64,000 nucleotides of DNA from an uncultured Eubacteriales bacterium (GCA_900540805.1 UQHL01000006.1:1-64000), one strand, 5' to 3'. Numbered from the stretch's first letter, positions 18,542 to 27,184 are shown. Notes: generated from the sequence alone by a model not told the origin. A program made the numbers and translations.

Positions 18542-18725
18542 AACCGTTTCGGGCTTCGCCCTCGGGCGGGAAAAACCGCTAGCCGATAAAGTGAATATAC
18601 CTGCGGGCGTCCGAACGGGAAAAACGCAGACTATGGAATTATTTCACCTGCGGACTGCGTATTTCACCCACGGGCGGACAAATGAGAAGAACCGCGCATT
18701 ATAAAATTATTTCGAGGCTTTTACG

Positions 18726-19976
18726 ATGATTAATATACCCAAAGGCACAAAGGACGTTTTACCTGCCGATTCGTATAAATGGCAGTACGTGGAAGGCGTT
18801 GCCCGCGAGACGGCAAGGCTGTTCAACCTGAAAGAAATCCGCACGCCCGTGTTCGAGCATACGGAGGTATTCTTGCGCGGCGTCGGCGATACCACAGATA
18901 TCGTCACAAAAGAAATGTACACCTTCCGCGACAAGGGGGACCGTTCGATTACCCTCAAGCCCGAGGGGACGGCGGGCGTCGCGCGGTCGTTTATCGAAAA
19001 CGGACTTGCGGGCGGCGTCTTGCCCGCGAAAATGTATTATATCATTCCCGCGTTCCGCTACGAGCGGCCGCAGGCGGGCCGACTGCGCGAATTTCATCAG
19101 TTCGGCGTGGAAATCTTCGGCGCCGAGGGCGCGGATACGGACGCGGAGGTAATCGCGCTGGCGGATTCCCTGCTCAAAAATCTGGGATTGCGCGTTAAGC
19201 TGCACATCAATTCGATCGGCTGTCCCGCCTGCCGCGCGGCATATAACAAGGCTCTGAGAGAATATTTTTCGCCTCATCTCGAAGCGCTTTGCTACGACTG
19301 CAAGACCCGCTTCGAAAAAAATCCCCTGCGTCTGCTCGACTGCAAGGAGGAGGGGTGCCGCAAAATCAACGCGGCCGCGCCGACCATTTTAGAGTATCTC
19401 TGCCCCGAGTGCGCGGCGCATTTCGAGGCGTTGAAAACCTATCTTTCGCTGGCGGGGATCGCCTACGAGATCGACCCGCGGATCGTGCGCGGGCTGGATT
19501 ATTACACCCGCACGGTATTCGAGTTTGTCTCCGACGATATCGGGGCGCAGGGCACCGTGTGCGGCGGCGGCAGATACGACGGCCTGATTGCGGAGCTGGG
19601 CGGCGCGCCTGCGCCCGCCGTGGGCTTTGCCGCAGGAATAGAGCGGCTGCTTCTCGTCATGGAGGCGACGGGCGTGGAAATCCCCCGTCCCGAAGGGCCG
19701 ACGGCGTATCTCGCGGGGCTGGACGACGCCTGCCGCGAAAAGGCGTTTGGGCTGTGCGTAAAGCTTCGCGCGGCGGGGATCGCCGCGGAGACCGACCATA
19801 TGAAGCGTTCGGTCAAGGCGCAGTTCAAATACGCGGATAAGCTCGGCGCGAAATACGTGGCGGTAATCGGCGGCAACGAGCTGGAAAGCGGCGCGATGAA
19901 CGTCAAGCGCATGGCGACCTCCGAAAGCGAAACCGTGACGTTTGAGAACGCCGTGGAATATTTCAGGGGCAAATAA
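18726..19976 (+). CDS. hisS: Histidyl-tRNA synthetase
   Basis: This 416-residue class II aminoacyl-tRNA synthetase charges tRNA-His. Motif 2 is FRYERPQAGRLREFHQ and the HisA motif is RGLDYYTRTVFEF. Motif 3 lies in AVGFAAGIERLLL, and the C-terminal anticodon-binding domain runs from about residue 320. The start follows GAGG at 8 nt. The 184-bp gap upstream contains GC-rich repeats but no clear T-box. It precedes trxA by 35 nt and could be co-transcribed with it. Confidence 0.98.
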   Translation: MINIPKGTKDVLPADSYKWQYVEGVARETARLFNLKEIRTPVFEHTEVFLRGVGDTTDIVTKEMYTFRDKGDRSITLKPEGTAGVARSFIENGLAGGVLPAKMYYIIPAFRYERPQAGRLREFHQFGVEIFGAEGADTDAEVIALADSLLKNLGLRVKLHINSIGCPACRAAYNKALREYFSPHLEALCYDCKTRFEKNPLRLLDCKEEGCRKINAAAPTILEYLCPECAAHFEALKTYLSLAGIAYEIDPRIVRGLDYYTRTVFEFVSDDIGAQGTVCGGGRYDGLIAELGGAPAPAVGFAAGIERLLLVMEATGVEIPRPEGPTAYLAGLDDACREKAFGLCVKLRAAGIAAETDHMKRSVKAQFKYADKLGAKYVAVIGGNELESGAMNVKRMATSESETVTFENAVEYFRGK

Positions 19977-20011
19977 AACATACTTCGAAAGAAGGGATAA
20001 GGAGAATTATT

Positions 20012-20326
20012 ATGGTCAAATACGTTACCTCTCAAGAGCTTGAGAAACTTCTTGCGGGCGAAAAGCCCGTCGTGTGCGATTTCTGGGCCTCCTGGTGCGG
20101 ACCTTGCAGAATGCTGGCGCCCGTTTTCGAGGAGGTTTCGGATAAATTCGACGACAAAGCGGTTTTCGTGAAGCTGGATGTAGATGAAAACGAGGACGCC
20201 GCTATGAAATACGGCATCACCTCGATCCCCAACGTCATTCTTTTCAAAAACGGCAAGCCCGCGGCCAACAGCCTGGGATTTTTGCCCGAAAAGGCTCTCG
20301 CCGATTTCGTGGAAAAGAATATCTGA
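20012..20326 (+). CDS. trxA: Thioredoxin
   Basis: This 104-residue cytoplasmic thiol-disulfide oxidoreductase has the classical active site WCGPC at residues 28-32 (in DFWASWCGPCRMLAPVFEE). The cis-Pro loop is GITSIPNVILF, and the C-terminal helix ends ADFVEKNI. It reduces protein disulfides with electrons from thioredoxin reductase, which is not in the window. GGAGAA upstream supports the start. A strong terminator follows at once. Confidence 0.96.
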   Translation: MVKYVTSQELEKLLAGEKPVVCDFWASWCGPCRMLAPVFEEVSDKFDDKAVFVKLDVDENEDAAMKYGITSIPNVILFKNGKPAANSLGFLPEKALADFVEKNI

Positions 20327-20344
20327 ACTCTGAACCCGACGAAG

Positions 20345-20386
20345 AAAAAACGGCTTTTTCTCCCTCAAGGGAAGGAGCCGTTTTTT
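20345..20386 (+). terminator. trxA terminator
   Basis: AAAACGGCT (20347-20355) pairs with AGCCGTTTT (20376-20384), followed by more T residues. Confidence 0.85.
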
Positions 20387-20594
20387 AACCTTTCTATCCG
20401 CCGTGGCGGTTGATTTTTCACGCTTCCGTCAGAAAGACGGAGCCGTTTTAACCCTTCTATCCGCCCTTAAGGGAAGGAATAAGCAGCTCTTTTCACCTTT
20501 TTGCGTTAAAAGAAAGAAATAAGTTGCCCTTTTTTCTTTCAAGAAAAGGAATAAGCTGTTTTTCGCCCTTTCTATCCCCGAAAAGGAGTTTTTT
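20387..20594. repeat. Degenerate repeats between trxA and the aldehyde dehydrogenase gene
   Basis: Phrases such as CTTTCTATCCGCC, GACGGAGCCGTTTTAACC and AAGGAATAAGC-GC/TTTTT recur with spacing of roughly 30-70 bp. Part is a decayed copy of the trxA terminator. No gene is visible. Confidence 0.55.
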
Positions 20595-22019
20595 ATGGTT
20601 TTTCAAATCCCGATAGGCAACGCTTTTCCGTTGGATAAAAGCGGCAGACCCGATTTTTCGGCCGCGCTCGAGCGGCAGAAAGGCTATTTTCAAAGCGGCG
20701 CCACGCTCGCGCCCGCCCGCCGTATCGAGGCGTTGAAAGCCCTTTATACGGCGATCGAAAGGGCGGAAACGGATATCTTCGAGGCGCTGGAGGCCGATCT
20801 CGGGAAAGGGGAATTCGAAAGCTATATGTGCGAGGTGGGACTGACGCTGTCGGAGATTTCCTATCTTGTGAAGCATACGAAAAAATTTGCGCGGGACAGG
20901 CGGGTGAAAACGCCGCTTTCCCAATTCGCCGCGAAAAGCTTCGTGCGCAGGTCGCCCTATGGGACCGTGCTGGTGATGAGCCCCTGGAACTATCCCTTTC
21001 TTTTGACGATGGAGCCTCTGGCCGACGCGCTCGCCGCGGGAAATACCGCGATTTTGAAGCCGTCGGCGTATTCGCCCAACGTCTCCCGCGTGATTCAGGA
21101 GCTTATCGAGCGCACCTTTCCCGCCGAGTACGTCACCGTCGCCACGGGCGGGCGCGAGGAGAACGCCAGACTGCTGGAAATGAAATTCGATAAAATTTTC
21201 TTTACGGGGAGCGTCGCCGTAGGGAAAGAGGTGATGCGTTCGGCTGCGGAAAATCTTATCCCCGTCACGCTGGAGCTGGGCGGAAAAAGCCCGTGTATCG
21301 TCGATGAGACGGCCGAGCTTCCCCTGGCGGCGAAGCGGATCGTATTTGGGAAATATCTCAACGCGGGGCAGACCTGCGTCGCGCCCGATTACGTCTATGT
21401 GCATGCTTCGGTCAAGGACGCTTTTCTCGAAGAAGTAAAAAAACAGATCTGCGCCCAATACGGCCCCGCGCCCTTAAAGGACGCCTCTTACGGCAGGATC
21501 GTCAGCCGTAAGCATTTCGATCGGGTTTCGTCGCTCATCGAAACGGAAAAAGTAATTTACGGCGGGGGCAGGGACGAGACGACGCTAAAAATTGAGCCTA
21601 CCGTGCTGGACGGCGTTACTTGGGCGGACAAGGCGATGCAGGAGGAAATTTTTGGCCCGGTCATGCCCGTATTGACGTTTGAAAGCCTCGAAACGGTAAT
21701 CGGGGAAGTCAATTCGCGCCCGTCGCCTTTGGCCTTGTATATCTTTTCCTCGGACAAGAAAGCGGCCGATTTCGTAATGAATAAATGTCGTTTCGGCGGC
21801 GGCTGTATCAACGATACGATCATTCATCTCGCCACCAGCGAAATGGCATTCGGCGGCTTCGGAGCCAGCGGAATGGGAAGCTATCACGGAAAAGCGGGGT
21901 TCGATTGCTTCAGCCACGAAAAGAGCATTGTGGATAAAAAGACCTTTATCGATCTTCCCATGCGCTACCGCCCGTATAAAAAATCCAACGAAAAGCTGCT
22001 GAGATTTTTCCTTAAGTAA
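20595..22019 (+). CDS. NAD(P)-dependent aldehyde dehydrogenase, class-3 type
   Basis: This 474-residue enzyme oxidises an aldehyde to the acid. Motifs: MSPWNYPFLLTMEPLADALA with GNTAILKPS (cofactor-binding part), FTGSVAVGKEVM, the general-base Glu in LELGGKSP near 226, and the catalytic Cys in NAGQTCVAPDY near 259. The compact length and the C-terminus (YRPYKKSNEKLLRFFLK) resemble class-3/fatty-aldehyde dehydrogenases. Substrate is not predictable. RBS AAGGAG precedes the ATG. The last 42 bp including the stop codon are duplicated immediately downstream. Confidence 0.94.
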   Translation: MVFQIPIGNAFPLDKSGRPDFSAALERQKGYFQSGATLAPARRIEALKALYTAIERAETDIFEALEADLGKGEFESYMCEVGLTLSEISYLVKHTKKFARDRRVKTPLSQFAAKSFVRRSPYGTVLVMSPWNYPFLLTMEPLADALAAGNTAILKPSAYSPNVSRVIQELIERTFPAEYVTVATGGREENARLLEMKFDKIFFTGSVAVGKEVMRSAAENLIPVTLELGGKSPCIVDETAELPLAAKRIVFGKYLNAGQTCVAPDYVYVHASVKDAFLEEVKKQICAQYGPAPLKDASYGRIVSRKHFDRVSSLIETEKVIYGGGRDETTLKIEPTVLDGVTWADKAMQEEIFGPVMPVLTFESLETVIGEVNSRPSPLALYIFSSDKKAADFVMNKCRFGGGCINDTIIHLATSEMAFGGFGASGMGSYHGKAGFDCFSHEKSIVDKKTFIDLPMRYRPYKKSNEKLLRFFLK

Positions 22020-22062
22020 TAAAAATCCAACGAAAAGCTGCCGAGCCTTTTCCTCAAGTAAT
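21979..22062 (+). repeat. 42-bp tandem duplication spanning the stop codon of the aldehyde dehydrogenase gene
   Basis: Copy 1 (21979-22020) holds the last codons and the TAA. Copy 2 (22021-22062) repeats them with a few substitutions, including its own TAA. Copy 2 is untranslated. Confidence 0.9.
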
Positions 22063-22063
22063 A

Positions 22064-22095
22064 AAAAATCTCCCTTTCGAATTTACGAAAGGGAG
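22064..22095 (-). terminator. Rubrerythrin gene terminator
   Basis: CTCCCTTTCG (22070-22079) and CGAAAGGGAG (22086-22095) form a perfect 10-bp stem. The minus strand continues with a T-rich run. Confidence 0.85.
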
Positions 22096-22111
22096 AGGGG
22101 ATATTCAGAAA

Positions 22112-22669
22112 TCAATAATTTTCGGCGCGTACCTGGAAATAGCTTTGGGGATGCGCGCAGACGGGGCAGAGCTGGGGCGCGTTTTTGCCGACGACGATAT
22201 GTCCGCAGTTGGAGCACTGCCAAACCGCGTCGCCGTCCTTGGAAAATACCAGCCCGTTTTCCACGTTGGAAAGCAGCTTTTTATACCGTTCCTCGTGTTC
22301 CTTCTCGATCGCCGCCACTGCGTCGAACAACCTAGCCACTTCGGTGAAGCCCTCCTCCCGCGCGGTTTCCGCAAATCCCGCATACATATCCGTCCATTCG
22401 TAGTTTTCGCCCGCGGCCGCGTCCTTGAGATTGGTCGCCGTGTCCGAAACCTGCCCGCCGTTGAGGATTTTATACCAGATCTTGGCGTGCTCCTGCTCGT
22501 TTTTCGCGGTCTCTTCAAAAATCGCCGCGATTTGTACATAACCGTCCTTCTTCGCTTTGCTTGCAAAATACGTGTACTTGTTGTGAGCCTGCGATTCTCC
22601 CGCAAACGCCGCTTTGAGATTGGCTTCCGTCTTGGTTCCCTGTAAATTCTTCTGTTCGAAATTTGCCAT
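22112..22669 (-). CDS. rbr: Rubrerythrin
   Basis: This 185-residue non-haem iron protein reduces hydrogen peroxide in anaerobes. The N-terminal ferritin-like four-helix domain carries the di-iron ligands in FAGESQAHNKY, FEETAKNEQEHAKIW and AAIEKEHEERY. The C-terminal rubredoxin-like domain has CSNCG and CPVCAHP for the FeS4 site. It is monocistronic, with a consensus promoter upstream and a terminator downstream. This supports an oxygen-sensitive, anaerobic lifestyle. Confidence 0.97.
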   Translation of the reverse strand: MANFEQKNLQGTKTEANLKAAFAGESQAHNKYTYFASKAKKDGYVQIAAIFEETAKNEQEHAKIWYKILNGGQVSDTATNLKDAAAGENYEWTDMYAGFAETAREEGFTEVARLFDAVAAIEKEHEERYKKLLSNVENGLVFSKDGDAVWQCSNCGHIVVGKNAPQLCPVCAHPQSYFQVRAENY

Positions 22670-22712
22670 AGCTTACCTCTTTATTAGGATTATGTTTTAA
22701 TAATGTATTTAT

Positions 22713-22741
22713 AGTATAATACAAAAAAAGGGATTTGTCAA
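22713..22741 (-). promoter_or_regulatory. Rubrerythrin promoter
   Basis: On the minus strand, TTGACA (22736-22741), 17 bp, TATACT (22713-22718), about 45 bp upstream of the ATG. AT-rich sequence around it could hold a peroxide-regulator site, but no PerR box is clear. Confidence 0.8.
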
Positions 22742-22825
22742 TAGGTTTTGAAAAAAATTTTCGAAAAAAGGGAGAAAAGCGAAAAGGTGAAATTTTATTT
22801 TTGGCAGGCAGCTCTCGGGCGGCGG

Positions 22826-22854
22826 TTGACAAACGGGAAAAAAACTGTTACAAT
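22826..22854 (+). promoter_or_regulatory. Cardiolipin synthase promoter
   Basis: TTGACA (22826-22831), 17 bp, TACAAT (22849-22854). Confidence 0.85.
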
Positions 22855-22891
22855 CATATCGTTGCTATCTTAATAAAAAGGAATATCGACC

Positions 22892-24562
22892 GTGAAACGC
22901 ATGAACGAAAGACGCCGCAAGCGGATAGAAAAAAACATTCTGAAAAATCGGAAATATAAGACGCTGATTTACAACCGCGTCATTCTTACGGTAGCCCTGG
23001 TGCTGCTGCAAATCGTACTGTACGGGCTGTTGGTGGCGTCGTTTTATACTTCGGGCTGGACGGTGCTGATGGCGGTGGATATCCTCGGCTTGCTGTTTGT
23101 GCTCTACGTCATCAACCGCAACGAAAAGCCCAGCGCAAAGCTCAATTGGGTGATTATGATTCTCGTGCTGCCTATCTGCGGGATTTCGCTGTATCTGCTG
23201 TTTGGAGAAGGGCGGCCGACGCGCAGAATGAACAAACGGATTACCGCGGCGAAACGGGCAAATGCGGGCATTCTGGTCCAGGACGCCGAAATGAAAGAGC
23301 GGGTCGAGAACGGCGGACGGAATGCGGAAATCTGCCGCTACCTCATGAACTATGCCAATTATCCCGTCTATGGAGACGGCGAAGTCACCTATTATCCGTC
23401 GGGCAAGGAGATGTTCAAGGATATGCTGGCGGCGGTGGAAAAGGCGGAACGTTTTATCCTTGCCGAGTACTTTATCATCGCGGGCGGAAAGATGTGGGAT
23501 ACCTTTCGGGAGCTGCTGCTGAAAAAAGCGGACGAAGGGGTGCAGATCAAGCTGGTGTTCGACGACGTGGGCAGCTTGATGCTTCTGCCGCCCAAATACG
23601 ACAAGTATCTCGAATTTGTTCATCCCAACATCAAGTGCTTCAAATTCAATCCCGCGGTGCCTATTTTCACGATGCGCATGAACAACCGCGACCACCGCAA
23701 GATCCTGGTGGTGGACGGCAAGGTTGCCTTTACGGGCGGGATCAATCTCGCGGACGAATATATCGACGAAAAGATTAAGTACGGAAAATGGAAGGATACG
23801 GGCGTGCGCGTGACGGGGCGGGCGGTGAACTCCTTCACGATGATGTTTTTCAATATCTGGAACGCCTTCCGCAAGGACAAGGGAAAGCTTCGGGATTTTA
23901 TCGCCCCCGAATACCGCGAGGAGGAATACGCGGCGGCGGACGGCGCTTCGGAAACCGTGGGAAAGAACGGAACGCATATCCCCGTGGAGAGCATAGGCGA
24001 GTCCCCGCACGGCAAGGGATATTTCGTTCAGCCGTACGACGATTCGCCGCTGGACAGGGAAAGCGTGGGCGAAACGGTGTATCTCGACCTCATCAACCGC
24101 GCCTCCAAATATCTGTATATCTTTACGCCCTATCTGATTTTGGACGATTTTATGCGCACGGCGCTGTGCAACGCGGCCAAGCGCGGGGTGGATGTGCGGA
24201 TCGTTACGCCGGGAATTCCCGATAAAAAAATGGTGTTCCGCCTGACGCGCTCCAATTATGCGCCGTTGATGAAATCGGGCGTGAAGATCTACGAATACAC
24301 GCCGGGGTTTATCCATGCGAAAAGCATGGTCTGCGACGACGAGGCGGCGGTGGTGGGTACGATCAATCTCGATTACCGAAGCCTGTATCTGCACTTCGAA
24401 AACGCCGTATATTTCTCGCATTGCGACGCCGTCGCGGCGGTGAAACAGGACGGCGAGGACGTGTTTGCCGTGTCCAAACGCATGACGATAGAGGATACGC
24501 GACAGACCTTTATCGGAAAGCTTGTCGATTCGGTTTTGCGCGTTTTCGAAACGTTGTTGTAA
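22892..24562 (+). CDS. cls: Cardiolipin synthase (phospholipase D family)
   Basis: This 556-residue membrane enzyme condenses two phosphatidylglycerol molecules to cardiolipin. Two N-terminal transmembrane helices (about 30-55 and 60-80, plus hydrophobic ILVLPICGISLYLLFG) are followed by two HKD motifs: HRKILVVDG near 266 and HAKSMVCDD near 473. Each has the downstream GG/GTINLxxR element. The GTG at 22892 is preferred because AAAAGGA lies 9 nt upstream; an ATG 9 nt further in is too far from it. The gene has its own promoter. Confidence 0.95.
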   Translation: MKRMNERRRKRIEKNILKNRKYKTLIYNRVILTVALVLLQIVLYGLLVASFYTSGWTVLMAVDILGLLFVLYVINRNEKPSAKLNWVIMILVLPICGISLYLLFGEGRPTRRMNKRITAAKRANAGILVQDAEMKERVENGGRNAEICRYLMNYANYPVYGDGEVTYYPSGKEMFKDMLAAVEKAERFILAEYFIIAGGKMWDTFRELLLKKADEGVQIKLVFDDVGSLMLLPPKYDKYLEFVHPNIKCFKFNPAVPIFTMRMNNRDHRKILVVDGKVAFTGGINLADEYIDEKIKYGKWKDTGVRVTGRAVNSFTMMFFNIWNAFRKDKGKLRDFIAPEYREEEYAAADGASETVGKNGTHIPVESIGESPHGKGYFVQPYDDSPLDRESVGETVYLDLINRASKYLYIFTPYLILDDFMRTALCNAAKRGVDVRIVTPGIPDKKMVFRLTRSNYAPLMKSGVKIYEYTPGFIHAKSMVCDDEAAVVGTINLDYRSLYLHFENAVYFSHCDAVAAVKQDGEDVFAVSKRMTIEDTRQTFIGKLVDSVLRVFETLL

Positions 24563-24690
24563 AAAAAGCCTGTTTGTTGGGTTTCGCGGCGGCGATGAGT
24601 TTGCAAAAAGGCTCGTTTGTTCGGTTTGGTTGACGGCGATGAGTTTGCAAAGAATCGTCGTTTGTCCGATCGGCCGAGTTGTTTGGAAAG
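24562..24690. repeat. Direct repeat of about 43 bp after cls
   Basis: Two copies (24562-24604 and 24605-24648) share GTTTGTT-GGTTT and end GGCGATGAGTTTGC. A third, more decayed copy follows. Confidence 0.75.
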
Positions 24691-24708
24691 TGTGCTTCCC
24701 CTGAAAAG

Positions 24709-24740
24709 AAAAGCCCCGCTTCGAGCAAAGCAGGGCTTTT
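24709..24740. terminator. Bidirectional terminator between cls and the DUF2156 gene
   Basis: AAAAGCCC-C-GCTT pairs with AAGC-A-GGGCTTTT, with T runs on both strands. It serves the convergent genes on either side. Confidence 0.85.
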
Positions 24741-24745
24741 TTCTT

Positions 24746-26134
24746 TTATACGATTTTTCTGAAATAATAATAAGTTTCGTCCTCGCCGACCTTCTGCATG
24801 ACGGACGAAAGCATTTTTGCCGAAGCGACGTTTTCTTTGAGGCATTTGCCGTTTATCTGGACGAGCTCCAGCGTATAGATGGCATAATTCGCCATGAGGG
24901 AGAAGGCGTATCGGCCGAGCTTTTGTCCGTCCGCCTCGGGCAGAATACGCACGCCGATCTCCGCGCCGCCGCGGAAATCGAAATTGTATAAAATGACTTC
25001 GCCCAAAAATTTCCCGTCTTTGCGTATCGCAAAATTCATGGCCATGCGGTTGGCAAAATCCTTTTTTTGGTCTTTATAGAAATAATCCCGTTTGGGACAC
25101 GGGCAGTCCTCGCGGTAATCGTAACCCCACCAGCGGTTTCGCTCGTCGTCGAGGCACAGCCGATTGTAGGCGGGAATGTCTTTTTCCGTGATCGGCGTCA
25201 GGGAAATACCGTTTTCGCCCTTGATAACGGGAATTTTTTTCAGACGATTGATGGGCGTCTTGACGTGGATCAGGTGCTTACGCAGGATTTCCAGCGGCTG
25301 ATATTGCAGCTTGGAAATGCGCAGGCCTCGGCTTCCCGCGTCGTCTTCGCGGTTGATATATCTGACGTTTTGCGCAAAGGTTTTGGCAAACTCCTGAACG
25401 GTGGCGGGATAGATTCCCTCGTAGTCCGTCAGCGCTTTTTCGATATGGTCGATCAGCGTTTCGCCGCAGATCTCGCTTAAGCAGAAGGAAATGATTTCGC
25501 CGTTTAACGTAAACCCGCCCGAGACGAACATGTCCGACCCGACGTATTCCGTCATCGCGTGGGCGAATTTCAGCTCCGTTTTGGCGCCGGGCGAATCGTT
25601 TCGATCGCCGAACTTTTTCCAGAACTTACGGATACGCGCATGATCGTTTTTGCCGAAGGTCTCGAACACGGCGTCGGGACAGGCCGCGTAAAATTTTCGG
25701 ATATGGTTGCGCTGTCCCGCGTACTTTTTGCCCTCGAACCTGATAAAATCGCCCGCGAGATAGAGATAGTCGTCGAAATTGCGTTCGGTACGGATTTCGA
25801 TATTCGGATAACAGCCGAGGACGGTGCACACCGCGCAGGCGGGCACGTCGCAGAGCCGAAAGGGGATAAAATGCTCCGCGCAATACTCGCCGCAGGCCAC
25901 CAGGGCTGCGTTGACGTCCGCTTCATCGTCGATGGGAACGGGATAATCGAAATAGGTTTGACCGCCCCATTTGCTTTTTACCAGCAGACAGCCGCACGCT
26001 TTTGCGTATTCGTAGCCCGCGTTCTGCCACATGATTTTGATCCCCGCGGAATAATCGCAGATACGGTAACGGCATTTTTTATAGTAGGCCGCAAGCTGTT
26101 CGATGTTGCTGTTGTCGATAGGGGTAAATTGCAT
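24746..26134 (-). CDS. DUF2156 (acyl/aminoacyl-transferase-like) plus GNAT fusion protein
   Basis: 462 residues with two GNAT-fold regions. Residues 1-290 match the DUF2156 fold found in the C-terminal half of phosphatidylglycerol lysyltransferase (FIRFEGKKYAGQRNHIRKF, GSDMFVSGGFTLNGEIISFCLSEI, INREDDAGSRGLRISKLQYQP). The last 150 residues are a GNAT domain (TPITEKDIPAYNRL, GEVILYNFDFRGGAEIGVRILPEADG). DUF2156 proteins can move amino acids from aminoacyl-tRNA onto lipids or other acceptors; no membrane part is present here, so the substrate is unknown. The ATG at 26134 has GAGGA 8 nt upstream and is preferred over an upstream TTG. Confidence 0.85.
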   Translation of the reverse strand: MQFTPIDNSNIEQLAAYYKKCRYRICDYSAGIKIMWQNAGYEYAKACGCLLVKSKWGGQTYFDYPVPIDDEADVNAALVACGEYCAEHFIPFRLCDVPACAVCTVLGCYPNIEIRTERNFDDYLYLAGDFIRFEGKKYAGQRNHIRKFYAACPDAVFETFGKNDHARIRKFWKKFGDRNDSPGAKTELKFAHAMTEYVGSDMFVSGGFTLNGEIISFCLSEICGETLIDHIEKALTDYEGIYPATVQEFAKTFAQNVRYINREDDAGSRGLRISKLQYQPLEILRKHLIHVKTPINRLKKIPVIKGENGISLTPITEKDIPAYNRLCLDDERNRWWGYDYREDCPCPKRDYFYKDQKKDFANRMAMNFAIRKDGKFLGEVILYNFDFRGGAEIGVRILPEADGQKLGRYAFSLMANYAIYTLELVQINGKCLKENVASAKMLSSVMQKVGEDETYYYFRKIV

Positions 26135-26180
26135 AAGGTTTTTCCTCAATTTTATTGTAGCGCGGCTTCTTTTCGCTTTT

Positions 26181-26288
26181 ATTATAACATAGGCAAGCTA
26201 TGTTTGAATAGGGCGCGAAAATACCTATGAATGCTTCGCATTCCTGTATTTTTGCTTCTATTATAACAAAGTATGGCCGAAAGTTCAA
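26181..26288 (-). promoter_or_regulatory. Tandem promoters with palindromes upstream of the DUF2156 gene
   Basis: The distal promoter is TTGAAC (26283-26288), 17 bp, TATAAT (26260-26265). A second TATAAT (26181-26186) is preceded by the palindrome ACATAG-CTTGC-CTATGT (26187-26203), filling the spacer to a weak TTCAAA-like -35. Between them lies GAATGC-GAA-GCATTC (26229-26243). The two palindromes look like operator sites. No gene is visible in 26150-26424. Confidence 0.6.
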
Positions 26289-26360
26289 GTTTTTAGAGAC
26301 GGTGTATAGCGGCCGAATAAGATTTTTGCGTGAAAAAAACCGCCGTGCGGCCTTATTTTG

Positions 26361-26389
26361 TTGCGGCGGCGGCAGAATTGTGTTACAAT
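26361..26389 (+). promoter_or_regulatory. Promoter of the small zinc-ribbon gene
   Basis: TTGCGG (26361-26366), 17 bp, TACAAT (26384-26389), 35 bp upstream of the ATG. Confidence 0.6.
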
Positions 26390-26424
26390 AAAAACGAAAA
26401 AAAGAAAACGGGAGGGAAAAGAGT

Positions 26425-26640
26425 ATGCCGAAAGGAAATAAAAATCCTTCGGGCAATCCCGAAACCATGCACTGCCGAAAATGCGGCGCGGAAATGGAAA
26501 ACGGGGTGTGTCCGAAGTGCGGATACAAAGTATATGTGCCCATGGACGAAAAAAAAGCCCTGAAAATACGGCTGATCCTCGGCGGGATCATCCTCGCAGG
26601 GTTTATTATCTGGGTAATCGTCACGCAAGTAAAGGGATAA
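26425..26640 (+). CDS. Small zinc-ribbon membrane protein
   Basis: 71 residues. The N-terminal part carries one zinc ribbon (CRKCG at about 16-21, CPKCGYK at about 29-35), and one C-terminal transmembrane helix (about 49-67) follows. Such one-ribbon, one-helix proteins are widespread in Clostridia and their role is unknown. The RBS GGGAGG and a promoter precede it, and a terminator follows within 5 bp, so it is a compact stand-alone gene. Confidence 0.8.
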   Translation: MPKGNKNPSGNPETMHCRKCGAEMENGVCPKCGYKVYVPMDEKKALKIRLILGGIILAGFIIWVIVTQVKG

Positions 26641-26644
26641 CGAA

Positions 26645-26666
26645 AAAGACCGCTTCGGCGGTCTTT
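26645..26666. terminator. Bidirectional terminator
   Basis: AAAGACCGC-TTCG-GCGGTCTTT is a perfect 9-bp stem with a stable UUCG tetraloop and A/T runs on both sides. It lies between convergent small genes. Confidence 0.9.
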
Positions 26667-26673
26667 ATTTATA

Positions 26674-26898
26674 TTATTTCGAGGGCATTTCTCTTCCTTG
26701 GTCGCGCCCGACGAGTTCGTCCAGAGTGATACCGTAAAAATCGGCAAGCTGTACGCAAAAATCAATATTCGGCAATCCTTTGTTTGTTTCGCTCCAACTG
26801 ATCGTTTGTTGCTTTAAGCCTGTCTTTTGGGCTAATTCCGATTGGGAAAGGCCGCGTATTTCCCGTTGATATTTGAGCGCTTCTCCATAATTCAACAT
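26674..26898 (-). CDS. XRE-family HTH regulator (74 residues)
   Basis: A single Cro/CI helix-turn-helix: LKYQREIRGLSQSELAQKTGL, then QQTISWSETNKGLPNIDFCVQLADFYGITLDELVG. No other domain is present. GGGGAGAG upstream of the ATG supports the start. The small size and position beside unknown AT-richer genes suggest a local, possibly phage- or plasmid-derived repressor. Its target is unknown; the divergent small genes to its right are candidates. Confidence 0.88.
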   Translation of the reverse strand: MLNYGEALKYQREIRGLSQSELAQKTGLKQQTISWSETNKGLPNIDFCVQLADFYGITLDELVGRDQGREMPSK

Positions 26899-26983
26899 AA
26901 GTGTCTCTCCCCATTGCCTTTATTCTACCAAAAAATCAGTAAGAACACTTGAATTACCAATATATTTGTAGGAAAGACGAGCT

Positions 26984-27094
26984 ATGGAAGAAAGAAAATT
27001 GTCCTCCAAGCTCGTTTTAACCGTCAATATCATGACCGTATTATACGAAATGGAGGCTTACTTTTTACAGAGAAAAGTCGAAAAAATCGGGTGA
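26984..27094 (+). CDS. Possible 36-residue small protein
   Basis: This short open frame starts ATG after AGGA (11 nt) and encodes MEERKL...YFLQRKVEKIG. Its start and its segment around TTTTACAGAGAAAA resemble the beginning and middle of the next gene (MEEKEL..., LTFYREKRG) at the DNA level. It may therefore be a remnant or internal-deletion copy of that gene. No domain is known. Confidence 0.35.
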   Translation: MEERKLSSKLVLTVNIMTVLYEMEAYFLQRKVEKIG

Positions 27095-27105
27095 AGATAT
27101 AATAA

Positions 27106-27120
27106 ATCACAGATTTTCTG
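27106..27120. promoter_or_regulatory. Perfect palindrome upstream of the Cys-rich small gene
   Basis: CACAGA-TTT-TCTGTG lies just upstream of a TATACT -10-like element (27151-27156) that precedes the gene starting at 27185. It is a candidate operator. Confidence 0.4.
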
Positions 27121-27184
27121 TGCTTTTAACACAGTCCCAAAAAATTGTGCTATACTTGTCTCACAAATACTCGAGGAGACAGAT

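Noticed and set aside
18682..18729. 15-codon leader peptide overlapping the hisS start
   Set aside because: The frame ends by overlapping the hisS ATG, but it has no Shine-Dalgarno and only one His codon, so an attenuation peptide is not supported.
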